From contig JACAXG010000121.1 of NCBI GenBank assembly GCA_018881555.1, positions 1,921,858 through 1,985,857 on the forward strand: a stretch of DNA of 64,000 nt, written 5' to 3'. The translations under genes were made by a program, and so were the position numbers. The notes under the pieces are model-generated. The model saw only the letters and a program-made list of their open reading frames with translations, was not told the origin of the DNA and ran no database searches. Shown in pieces: positions 1 to 11,043 of this stretch; position 1 is the first letter of the stretch; each line of letters begins with the position of its first letter. This stretch comes from Amblyornis subalaris (Eukaryota; Chordata; Aves; Passeriformes; Ptilonorhynchidae).

Positions 1-1039
1 GCAGAAGGATGACAGATGTTGGGGGAAGGCTGTTCCCAGCAGGATTGTGTGTTCTGTGCACTTGAATGGCCTCTCTGACGTAACAAATGCTGGTCCTGAG
101 TGCGTGAAGGAGCAAAGCTCCAAGTTTCTTGTTGGAAATGATCCATTCCTGGAGAAGCTCACACATTGTTTGTGTGTTGGGGCCGTTCCATGGTCCAGAG
201 GCAAATGTGGTCACTGCCAGGGTTCAGCCTGCCCAGCAAGCACACCCCAGGGGCAGGGCCTGGCTGGTGACTGCTGCTGCCTTCAGCAAGGTTCATGGCA
301 TTAGAAGAGATTGCAGGTTTTGGTCTTCCCCTACAAGTTGATTTGTCCACTCNTTACTCCTGGGATGTGGGACACTGCCAGGCAGACACGCAGGAAGGGA
401 ATATTTTGAGGTCATCTTTAGGCAGAATCAGTGGCCTTGTCAAGATGCCAGCAGCAGGGTAGATGCACACTCAGGAGGTTCACCCTGGCTGCAGTGAATG
501 GCGTTTCTTGATTTGGGGACAACAAGAAGATCTGATTAAAAACACGAACAGAACTACACCCACTCCNACCCAACATCTGCTCTCCTCCTAATCCGCTCGT
601 TGCCAGCAATCCCTTTGGAGTCAGATAAGATCTATTTCTGTTCCACAGTGAAAAGCCCGAGCAGAAACACAGCTAATTGTTGGGAGGAAATTAAGGCACA
701 CTTCTCTGTTAGGAAAGGGCAAGCAATTAGAAAGAGCATTGGTTGCTCAGGGTAGGCAAGGTAGTGAACTGAAATGAGTCTGTGAATGGAAATGGGAGAG
801 ACTTCCCTACTTCCACAAACTGTTTGTTTTGTTTCACTTTATTTTGATAAGTTGGTTTTGCTGGGGAGAAAAGGTTTTCAGTTGAACAGTTCTTCCCCAG
901 AATTTTTCTGGAAGGTAACCCTGGTGAATCTGGTCAGACAAAAATCTTTTATTGTTCTTTCCCTCTCATGTCCAGAGATGGATTCTCCCATGCTGGAGTC
1001 CCATCATGGGGCTAGAGCAAGTCTGCAAGTCCACACTAA
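1..1039. other. Non-coding stretch, no gene seen
   Basis: No reading frame here resembles a known protein, and no RNA gene was recognised. The open frames are short, overlap on both strands, and lack family motifs. Two isolated N positions are present (352 and 567). Confidence 0.6.
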
Positions 1040-1573
1040 CAGAGACCCCACCTGCAGAGCTGCCCCAGCCNTGGGCCCAGCACAGGAAGGACGTGGAGCT
1101 GCTGGAGCCAGGCCAGGGCAGGGACACCAAGGGGATCAGAGGGATGGAGCAGCTCTGCTGGGAGGAAAGGCTGGGAGAGCTGGGATTGTTCAGCCTGGAG
1201 AAGAGAAGGCTTTGGGGTGACCTCACTGTGGCCTTGCAGTGCCTGAAGGGAGCCCCCAGGAAAGATGGAGAGAGACTCTTGGCAAGGGCTGGAGTGACAG
1301 GACAAGGGGGAATGGCTGCACACTGACAGAGAGCAGGGTTAGGTGGGATATTGGGAAGAAATCCTTCCCTGTGAGGGTGGGGAGGCCCTGGCACAGGTTG
1401 CCCAGAGNAGCTGTGGCTGCTCCATCCCTGGAAGTGTCCAAGGCCAGGCTGGATGGGGCTCTGAGCAACCTGGGATAGTGGAAGGTGTCCCTGCCCATGG
1501 CAGGGGGTGGCACTGGGTGATCTTTGAGCTCCCTTCCAACCCAAACCATTCCATGACTCTGTGATTCTGTGAT
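1040..1573 (+). mobile_element. CR1 LINE fragment, 5'-truncated, intact 3' end
   Basis: This is the 3' part of a chicken-repeat-1 type non-LTR retrotransposon in sense orientation. The evidence is the characteristic run through ATGGAGCAGCTCTGCTGGGA, TTCAGCCTGGAGAAGAGAAG, the 'TCCCTGCCCATGGCAGG' block, and the terminal short repeat TCTGTGATTCTGTGATC. The element is 5'-truncated, as most bird CR1 copies are, and cannot encode a working reverse transcriptase. Its first 215 bases match the copy at the right edge of the window at every position where neither has an N, which suggests a young subfamily. Confidence 0.93.
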
Positions 1574-3574
1574 CTCATATCCTCTGTGGCTCAGGCTTCA
1601 GCACCTTGGATGCAGCTTTGTGCCAGTTCCTTGTGGTTCAGGCAGTGCAGGTCTCAGCTCACATGGATTCTCTGCTTAATGCCACATCTAATGAAATGGG
1701 GACAGCAGCAGCACCTTGCCTCGGAAGGTGCCGGCAGTGGATTAGTTGGAGATGTGTGAATCCCTGTTCGAGCAGTTCATCCGCTTGTGGCAAGCACAAA
1801 AGGCAATGGAATCAGCCCACGTCCATGTTCATGGTGCTGGAGAGCGTGGTGGATGAAGCAGCTCCGTTTCTCTCAGCTGGGCTGACACGGGGCCCTGTGA
1901 AGAGNGTGAGTGGACACCGAGGTGTTGACAGCTCTGCCTTCCCCGTGACACACACTGATCTCCCGATCACCTCTGCTCTCCGGGGGATCACTTACACCTT
2001 TCTCAAGTGTTGTGGCACCATTAACCTTAGCTTACCGCTCAAGTTCAGCGTGGGTAATTATAGCCTAAGCACCCGGGCTTTCATCCTCCCGTGGCAATCG
2101 GATACGGGAATCTGCAGCCCTGCGTCCCCTGGGGTGGTGCACGGGAGTGCTGTGTGCTGCTGAACGGCTGCCCCGTTCTGCCCCGGGAGTTTGTCGCGGA
2201 GGGACACCCTGGGATTCATAAAGACAGCTCTTTCTGAGGGTGTTCAGCGTCAGTGGGAGGGAGCAGGGACATAAGCAACAAATCAACAGGGGCTGAAAGG
2301 TGTATCACATTTCAAAGCACTGGAAACATAAACATTCTTTCTGTAGATCAGTCAGCAGGAATATAAAATAGCCTCATTACCAAAATCTACCTTTTTTTTT
2401 TCTTCCTCAGGGATGGAGCCTTGGAGTTGCATTTGCTGAAGAAGGTAAGACTGGCCCTTCCAGCTGATTTCCTCTGCAGCTGATGCTGCAATTTCTTTGG
2501 CCTCTTTCATTTTGACCCTCTCATATGCATTTGCAGTCACCTGATGTTGCCATCTCCTAGCCAGGAGGTGAATTAAGCTGCCCTTTATTCCTGACTGCCA
2601 CACCCTTTCCTAGGTGCCATTTTCCACACCTCCCCTGCAGGTTCAGAAAGCCCTGCCCTATACACTGCTCCTACAGACTGTCCTGCACACNAGAAGCTGT
2701 GTCTTGGTGCAAAACGACCTGGGCATTCCACGGGCCTTGATTGTGGCCAGGAGCGTGGCATCCCTTNGTGGGCATCTGGGCAAACTCCAGTGGAAAATAA
2801 GGAGGAAAAGTCATTGGGAAGTCGCTGCACCGCTGTGACACGGAGAGCACACGGAGGGCACACGGGCTGCCCCGGCCTTGGCGTGTTCCCACTCCTCCTG
2901 CCACTGCTGGGCCTTGCTCATGCTTTGTGAATCTCTGTTTGCTGCACACAGAACTCCCCAGCACCTACAGCAACCAACAGGCAGTGAATCACTTGGTTCT
3001 GAGGTAGTTGTTGGTATCCAGGTTCCGTAGGAGTCACTTCTTGGATCCAGGAGAAGGATCTGATGAACCTTGCTTCACTCTGCTCACTCCCAGTCCTCTA
3101 AAGGTTCTACAGCCCCTGCACTGCTGCTGNTCCCCTGCAGCCCTTTTCCCCCCAGAGCATGCTGCTCTCACTTGCAGCTGTATCAACCCTTCCTGGATTT
3201 TTAACTTTTCCCCATGTGCCAGGATCCCTCCCTCACCCTTCAGCCTTCTGGGNTGCCAAACATTCGCTCATCCTGTGTGTTCCCCTCCTCTTCTCATGCT
3301 GGTCCTGCTTTNCTGCTGCAGAACAGAAAGATCTTAAAGCAGCAAAACTAAAGGGTGCCTTTTGTGAGATGTGCTGGAAAGAGGGACTCTGAGTAAGTCC
3401 TGAATCACGAGAAACTTGAGATACAGAAGGCATTTTCCTCGGGGGCCCAGGGGCTGGGGAAATGTTTGAGCTCTGAGAGTTTTGTGTTTGCTAAACTTCA
3501 TGGTGAACTGTGCTGGAGAACAAACCTGGAGGGAGCTGCACCGTTTTCCTGGCCCAGGTGGGATGGAGGGATGG

Positions 3575-3626
3575 GGCAGGTGGGACTGATGNCAGACTGA
3601 GGCAGGTGGGACTGATGTCAGACTGA
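3575..3626. repeat. 26-bp tandem duplication
   Basis: Two adjacent copies of a 26-base unit beginning GGCAGGTGGGACTGATG are identical except for one N in the first copy. This is a simple local duplication with no visible coding role. Confidence 0.85.
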
Positions 3627-5091
3627 GGCAGTGCCTGGCCAACATGCAGGTGGAGGGTGGGAGGTTCTGCAGCCCTGGTTTTGTTTCCACTGCCCCCAAC
3701 CCCGGCTGTGATTTCCCAAGCCTTGGGCACTTCCACTGGCAATCCAATTCAGGCCCAACCACGGTGTGAGCAGGCATCACTGTCACTGCTGTGTCTGAAG
3801 GAACAGCAGAGCCTAACAACAGGCACCTCCACAGGTTTATCCTGCCAGTGTTCTGAAAGGCAAAAGTTGAACACATAACCTGTGAATCTCTTTCCAGCCT
3901 GAAGTATCCTCGTTTTTGACAGTATTTCCTCCNTCCCCCCAAGTCTAACCAAAGGGTAAACCTCCAAAAGTGCTGAGATGCAACATAGTCTAATCATCAT
4001 CAGTAGTGTGTTAAAAAGTCGATGGCATGGAAGCCCCTGAGTAGCCAGCTTGGTGGTATTTATTGGGATTTAAGAGCTTACTATAATTATCATGTCCAGT
4101 AAGTGCCTGGATTGCTGCGTGAGGGGAGGAAGGAAGGAAGCTGGAAGCGTGTCTTGCCAGGGTGTGTACAGGATCAGTGAGTGGGTGGAGGGACACACAG
4201 GGGTGGATGAATGTTTATTCTTTCAGGCAATTTCGTGTTTTCCCTGCCAGCTGTCCCTGCTCTTCTGACATGTCTTGCAACAGATCTGACAAAGGTTGGG
4301 CCTGTCTGGATTGGGATCATGAGCTGATGTGATTTTGGCCAGACTTCATGACCATCATTTTTCAGTGCCTGCATATTTCCATAAACCCAAGTTTTCCATG
4401 AGATTGTCTTTTTTTTTAACTAAGAAAGTGCTGCCTTAGCGGGTGATTTCCTGGCACATGGATCAAAATCACTGGAGAAAGCACATTTTACATGGCTCTG
4501 GAAGCTTGGAGCCAGAGAAGAGTTAGAGCAGATTCCCACCTTTCTCTTTTGAAGGTTCATAGCCTTGCCAGGGTCTCTTCCCATCTATCCCAGTGGTCTG
4601 CGTCCATCCTTTTGGCCCTTGCTATGGTACAAGTTTCCTTCTTCGTCTCTGTTGAAAACCACAGGAAAATCTGAAATGTCCCAGGGTTTTGCGTCTTCAT
4701 CACAATCTAAAGCAAAATTCCTGTTTTATCTTTCTATTATTTCCAGCCAGGTGATTTGTTTTTCTCGTTTTCCCTAGAGAAAGAAAATAAAAAGAAAGCC
4801 TTGTTTTAATCAATCTTTTCATAAGGCAACTCTGCTGCCCTGAGGTCCAGGATAAAGTAATTTTCAGGATGACAGAGTCACATTATTTGGTGAACTCACC
4901 ACTAATAACAGAGCACTTCTGAGGTGTAAAATGGCTTTTAAACTGATGAGAAGTCCAGTAATAAATGTCCCATGTAGGTTCATGCCCACACCGGATTCTC
5001 CTGATACAGATCTCCCTTCCCTCAGTCTATGAAAGAGCAGAAATGGGATTTTGATATTTTTAAGTGCAAAGAGGCCTGAGACCAGACACGA

Positions 5092-5109
5092 TTTTTTTTT
5101 TTTTTTTTT
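5092..5109. repeat. Poly(T) run
   Basis: Uninterrupted run of 18 T. It could be the poly(A) tail of an old minus-strand retrocopy, but no recognisable source sequence lies next to it. Confidence 0.8.
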
Positions 5110-5435
5110 AATCTGGGATTTTCATTCAGCTCTCGAATGTTTATTTCATATTCTTAATGACTGATGCAGGGCTTCCCCATCTGCCTTTCCCTTGGTCCCC
5201 GGGATCCTCCCCACAGCCTGTCCCGGGGGAGCCTGGCTGCCACAGCAGCCTCTGATGAGATTAGTCCCAATAATGCTGCAGAGTTAAGCTCCTTACACTG
5301 CAGCCTGGGAGAGCTGGTAAATTCATCCAGAGAGCAAAAGGCTGCAGCAGTGTTGGGCCCGAGTTGTTTTATTCAGATTATAGCTTGAGGTGGAGGTAGG
5401 CAGTTGTAGTTTTACCCACTGGAACCACCTTCCTG

Positions 5436-5695
5436 GAATAATGGAATGGTTTGAACGAAAAGCCATGGGCAGGGACACCTTCCACTATCCCAGGGTGCTC
5501 AGAGCCCTGTCCAACCTGGCCTTGGACACTTCCAGGGATGGGGCAGCCACAGCTTCTCTGGGCAACCTGTGCCAGGGCCTGCCCACCCTCACAGGGAAGG
5601 ATTTCTTCCCANTATCCCATCTAACCCTGCTCTCTGTCAGTGTGCAGCCATTCCCCCTTGTCCTGTCACTCCAGCCCTTGTCAAGGGTCTCTCTT
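5436..5695 (-). mobile_element. CR1 LINE fragment, 5'-truncated
   Basis: Reverse-oriented CR1 3' region. Reading on the + strand it passes from a decayed element end (ATAATGGAATGGTTTG) through CATGGGCAGGGACACCTTCC and CCTTGGACACTTCCAGGGAT to the TGTGCAGCCATTCCCCCTTG block. The outermost terminal repeats are degraded. It carries one N at 5612. Confidence 0.92.
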
Positions 5696-8600
5696 TGTTT
5701 CCTTTTTCCTTTTAAGAGAGGAGATCAGAAAGTTTCAGTCCCCCTACAAAGAAACTCTCAGAGCTCATGGCCCCAGCAANTGGTGGGAGTGTGGGTGTGT
5801 GTTTATTTGCTTTCATTGAAAGATTCTTATGCATCAAAGTGGCTCAGGCACAGAGAGAAATAAAAGCCAGAGCATAAATTCACCTTTTTAAGCTTACACA
5901 AGATCTTCAGGAGTGTCATTTGCCAGAACTACGGATCCGGACAATCTCCTTTCCCTGCNCGCCGCAGAACGGAGCTGTGATGGGCGCGGGAGCCGCTGCC
6001 AAAGGGCCTGCACGAAAACATGCAGGAGCCACAGCCACAGNTCACCACAGCGAGCCACAGACCAGAAACCCAGGCAAAACAGAGTCACACACAGCATGCC
6101 AAAGGAATCTGAAACCATCCTGCGCAGTTTGGGTGTTCCCTCCGAAAGCACCAACATTTAGGCACCGTCGGGATGATTTCAGCCCATTTTCCAACCGGAA
6201 ACTCCATCCTTTCCCTTTTTTTGGTTATTTATTTTAGAAAANGGGAAGTTTGTCATGCTGGCTCGGATCAATAACCTGTCAGGAGAGACTTCCTGCCTTT
6301 CCTCCTGGCTCGTGGTGAAGCAGAGCTCCTCCCGGACTGCCTTTCCCGGGCAGACACGGAACGATGCCGGTAAGGCACATACATTCCCCCCGGAGCCCCG
6401 GGGGGAATCAGGGCACACGTGAGTTGGGATTATCAGGATGTGAGATGTTAAAGCACCTCCTGAGCACAGCAGCAGAGTTTTCCGTGGCTCTANTGTCCCT
6501 GCGGTGGGTAACAATCATTCTTGTGTAGAGAACACGAACAGGGGTTATGAATCACTTGAACGTCCTTTAAATCCTCAAAGCAGGGATTAAGTAGGACTTA
6601 AGAGGGACATATGACTTGTGCTTGTCCTCAATACAGTGGTGACTTTCCTATGGGAAGAAACAGCTCCTGTGATTGTTCTNTGTTTACTCGGTGCTAATGT
6701 CACTGGGGGCCTTTGTTGTGTCCCTGGCTCGAGTGAAAGAGCAGCCTGGTCTGCTCCCACAGCTCTCCCACAGAGCAGGATTCCACAGCACACGGAGCCT
6801 CCAGCCCCCGCCGTGCTAACTCCCCACGGAAATTCCGATTAATCCNGTGCTCCATTCACAGCTCCTTCGTGCTGCCGGTCGGGCGGAGTTCTTTGCCTCA
6901 GCATCTTTGCACAAGTGACTTTGATTTGGGTACTGCTTCCTCCTCAATGAGGATTCTCTGTTATGTCCTGCAGTTGGTTGTTTCCTCTGATTCTGCAGCA
7001 CGCAGGTCAGGGTTCTGCTCCACATCTGATTTTCCAGCACACAGGTCAGGATTCAGCTCCCCACGCTGANTTTCCAGCACACAGGTCAGGGTTCAGCTCC
7101 CCACGCTGGTTTTCCAGCTGGCAGCAATGCAGTGTGACATGCACAGTCACAAAGGCCTGTGTGTTAGAAGGGAGACCATTCTTTCACAAAGGTAACTCTA
7201 AAAATTTACAGCTGTGCATAACCTGAANCTACTCATGATTTGTGATGAATTTAATAAATTGCAGAGACCAGTTGAAGAAGGATTTGGTTTACGTTGAAAT
7301 ACATTATTTTTACACGTTTTCTTTTGTCTCCTATACCATTTACCCTCTTCAGTTGCTGTATTTAATGCAGTTGCAATCTCTGCTTTTTTCCCCACAATAT
7401 GATACCCAAACACAAACATAGTGTTGCTGATAAATCATCTAATATCACATCTTAATGATTATATTTCTATTTCTTTGTATCAGTCGAACAAAATGACATA
7501 ATTACTTTTCTACTGCTTTGCTGTTGTGGGAAAANGGCCCCATGGAACCCCACACAGTGACCTCATACAGGTCCAGGTGAAATTTTCATGAGGAAACCTG
7601 AAATCTGTCCATAGGGACCTAAGTGGGAGNTTGTGAACTCTGCAAAATTACAAACAAACGGGTAAACAAATCCATATTCCTTCACAGCAGAAAAGAGGTG
7701 GATTTGCCATGCCAGGACACAGGAGGCCTGGATGGGGGGCATTACCTGTCCTCCCTGGGACTGGTTGGATGCCTTTCACTTCACCCAGCTCATGGAAGTT
7801 TCCACAAGCAAAATGTTGGCTCATGAGGACTAAGACCAGCACAACACTTTTGTTTTCAAGCTGTACCAATAAGCACAAGGGAAATGAAAGATTATGACGG
7901 TGACAGGCTCTGAATCCTAAGTAGCAGCCATGGATCACCTTCAGGATTCAGGCAGACACAGAGCGTCCCTCTCCGGGTGGGTGTGCTGGCTCCTGCCACG
8001 GGAGCCGAGACCTTTGCCAGGGCTCGTGTTGCTCAGTCCCACGCCGGGGAACTGCCTTCGGGCAGCACAGGGCCTGTTCCAAAGCACATCCCGGAGCGCA
8101 GGAACAGCAGGCACTCAGTGAGACTGGGGGAGAACAGTGCTCTGCTATTCCGGCTCAGGTTTGGAGCATCCCCGTGTGTGCATCCGCCTTTTGTATCCCA
8201 CTGGCATCAGCAGAGCATTCTGAAGGAGCTGCTGGCAGGTCCTTTTGCCCTATGCTGTGATGTTTGCCCTCCAACATCCATCTTGCCATGCTCACTGCTC
8301 CCTGTGNGTTGCTGAAAGGCTCTTCCTGGCACGTCCCACATTACCCGTGTATTTCTCTGCTGCATGGTACAATGGGATCNTTATCCTGGGATCAGCCCTT
8401 AGGCACCATTACAGTCAGAAAACACTGCTCTAAGTGTCGAACATTAACTCCCTGACTCTTGCTTGGAGGCAATTGGACACAGACAGGAGGTAACGCAGCT
8501 GAACGTCCTTTCTCTTCTTCTACATCATGCACAAGGATTTGAAATGTGGGATAGGATGAGGAAAAAGCTTTAGAAATTCAAAAGGGAGGCAATTTGTAAA

Positions 8601-10731
8601 TAAATCAGCAAGTTGCCACGCAGGGAGGCAGAGATTTGTCTGAAGTGTAATGGCCCTGCTGCAATGTGCTCACTAAGCACTCGGCNGCATTTTAAACACC
8701 ATGAGACTTGATTTTGAGACCTCAAGTGAAAATAAATCGCGAAAAGAGGTGCTCAGAACTCAAGAGCTAAGATCTAGCAAAGCACTTAAGAAACACAAGC
8801 CACAGGAAGCAGACCATCCCCTTCTGNCAGCGCCGGCACGGAAGAGGCTCCAGTCCTCCAGAGAGGGAACAGGTCACAAACTTCTCGAGCCCAGAACAGA
8901 CCCTGGCCCGGATGNAAAGGTAGGACAGGACACAAAAAAGCAAGACTGAGAAGCAAGAACAACATCAGTGCCCAAGGCACAGAAAAGACTGGACATTGCT
9001 GGCCTGATGGTGTCCGGGGGTGCCTAGCTGCCTTCATTTGGGGTGAGACTTGGAATTCTTTTGAAGCACTTACCACGGCCTGAGGAAAAGGCTCCCCAGC
9101 ATCTGGGCCTTTCCCTTTAGCGCGCAGTAGCCGCCGGTGTTTCTGTTCACTCAAGCTCCTGCTTTTTCTGTAAATAATTGCTTCTGCTTCACTTCAGCTN
9201 CCTCTCCAGCACACAGCGAGCACTCCGGGCAGGCGGGCCGGCAGGCACCCTATTCCTGCAACGGGAATGCTGAATTTGGGCTAGAAGGTAAGCACACGTT
9301 TGAAACACACCCTGGTAAGCACTCCTGCCTCTCCTGCGTGCTGAAAACAGCGCAGGAGGGAGCCCTGCTGCCAAAGCAGCTCTGCAAACACCCTGCTCTG
9401 GGAATTTTCATCACGGAAGGACAACAGCAGCAGGGAGCGTCTCCAATCCTCTGCCACAGACACTTGAACTACCTGCTCAGCATTTTCTGCCCTGGTGCGC
9501 TTCTTTCAGGATTTCTTTTCCTTTTTTTTTTTATTGTGAGTGGCTTGTTTAGCGTAATTCTTATAGAGCCTGGCTGCTGGACTGCAACCCACCCCCTCCA
9601 CACCTTTTCTTCAGCGGATGCATTCGTCACTCCCCGTTTGGTCTCAGGGAAGCAGCTTTGCNGCGGCCCGGCTTTGGCAGGCAAGGATCTCTTTCCCGAC
9701 CGCCTTGTTTTGACTATCAGTCCCTGCACTGTTTATGCTGCTAACTTTGTTTGCTCTCGCTCCTCTTCGTCTTTGATACCCACGGCAAGACATCTGGCTC
9801 CCCAATCTGGCCTGCTAAGTGCTGAGTGGCACAGACTGTGCCGCAGAGTGCCACGAGCCGTGTCAGAGCAGGGCGCGCGGGGCCTGTCATGCCGGGGGAA
9901 GGAGGGCTCTGCTCCACTCCTCAGCAGCTCCTGCTTCCTCCAGAGCCACCTCTCAGCAAGCAGACCGTCCAGCTCCTGTCCTTCAAGACGACCCTTTGCA
10001 GGAGTGGCGGGAAGATCCCAGCTGAGCGGCGTGCCCTGCACATCCTCGGTCTGCAGGGCACGCTGGTGCCTGGCCAGGGGAATGGTCTGGCTCAAAGCAA
10101 GCACCCTCCATCCCTGGGTGTGAAGTTATTCATTTCCTGACGGCAGCTCTCGCATCTGCAGGGATTACTGCTTGTCCTGCTTTGCATAAAACCCCATCTT
10201 GCACACACACACAGACACTCAATCCTCTGCCCGGTCACGAGATGGGCAATGCCTGTGGTCCTTCCTNCTCCCACACTCTGTTCACAAACTGGTTTAACGC
10301 CTTTCTCATGGCACCCAGGCAGCCTCAGGAGCTCCCAGTGCTCCCTCAGCGTGCTCCCTTTGTGCTGGAGCTCANGGTCCGTCTCCATGCCGTGCCCCAA
10401 AGCGGCACACCGGGATTGTCCCAGCCCCGAGCCGGAGCAGTGGCTCCTGGTTTATCTGACTCCCTCAGGTCGTGTCAGGGCTCCACCAGGAACGGCTCCA
10501 GGTGCTGACTTTGCAGCAAGGTCCAAGCTTTCTGTGGCTCTGGCTGTTCCAGGGGTTTATAGCAATTTGGGACTGGTTCCCTGCTTTGGAATGCCTTTAC
10601 CCCGTCACATGGGGCCCTGACTGCAGCCAAGTTTTGTCTCTGTGTGATAACTGCTCTGATGATTCTTGTGTCCTGAGAGGCAGGAGGACAAACAGGAAGA
10701 ACCTTGTCATTTATTTTCTCTATGAACCTAC
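5696..10731. other. Non-coding stretch, no gene seen
   Basis: No family-specific protein motif was found. It contains the 40-bp tandem array at about 6990-7120. The longest open frame (9137-10123, + strand) has no recognisable domain and contains ambiguous codons, so I do not call it a gene. N positions are frequent. Confidence 0.55.
6990..7120. repeat. 40-bp tandem repeat, about three copies
   Basis: The block TTTCCAGCAC starts at 7031 and 7071 and recurs as TTTCCAGCTG at 7111, a strict 40-base period. Each unit carries ACAGGTCAGG and a CAGCTCC block. A more diverged copy begins near 6991 (TTCTGCAGCACGCAGGTCAG). This is a minisatellite-like array with no coding function seen. Confidence 0.88.
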
Positions 10732-11043
10732 AGGAAAGGTGGAGAGAGACTCTTTATGCGGGCCTGGAGTTACAGGACAAGGGGGAGTGGCTTCACACTG
10801 ACAGAGTGTAGGGTTAGATGGGATATCAGGAAGAAATTGTGAGGGTGGGGAGGCCCTGGCACAAGTTGCCCAGAGAAGATGTGGCTGCCCCATCCCTGGC
10901 AGTGCCCAAGGCCATGTTGGACAGGGCTTGGAGCAATCTGGGATAGTGGAAAGTGTCCCTGCCCATGGCAGGGGGTTGGAATGAGATGGTCTTTAAGGTC
11001 CCTTCTAACCCAGACCTTGCTGTCATCGTGTGAGTCTATGATC
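10732..11043 (+). mobile_element. CR1 LINE fragment, 5'-truncated, 3' end present
   Basis: Sense-oriented CR1 3' region running from AGGAAAGGTGGAGAGAGACT through TGGGATATCAGGAAGAAAT and AGGGTGGGGAGGCCCTGGCA, to the ends CTTCTAACCCAGACC and GTGAGTCTATGATC. It is more diverged than the copy at 1040 and has a short internal deletion after GAAGAAATT. Confidence 0.92.

Larger units (their letters stand above)
1574..5435. other. Non-coding stretch, no gene seen
   Basis: Nothing here can be assigned to a protein family. It contains a 26-bp tandem duplication (3575-3626) and an 18-base T run (5092-5109). Several single N positions occur. The open frames are short and mutually overlapping, as expected by chance. 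Confidence 0.6.

Noticed and set aside
9137..10123. 328-codon open frame on the + strand
   Set aside because: Includes ambiguous codons, has no recognisable domain, overlaps other open frames, and has no splice or promoter context.
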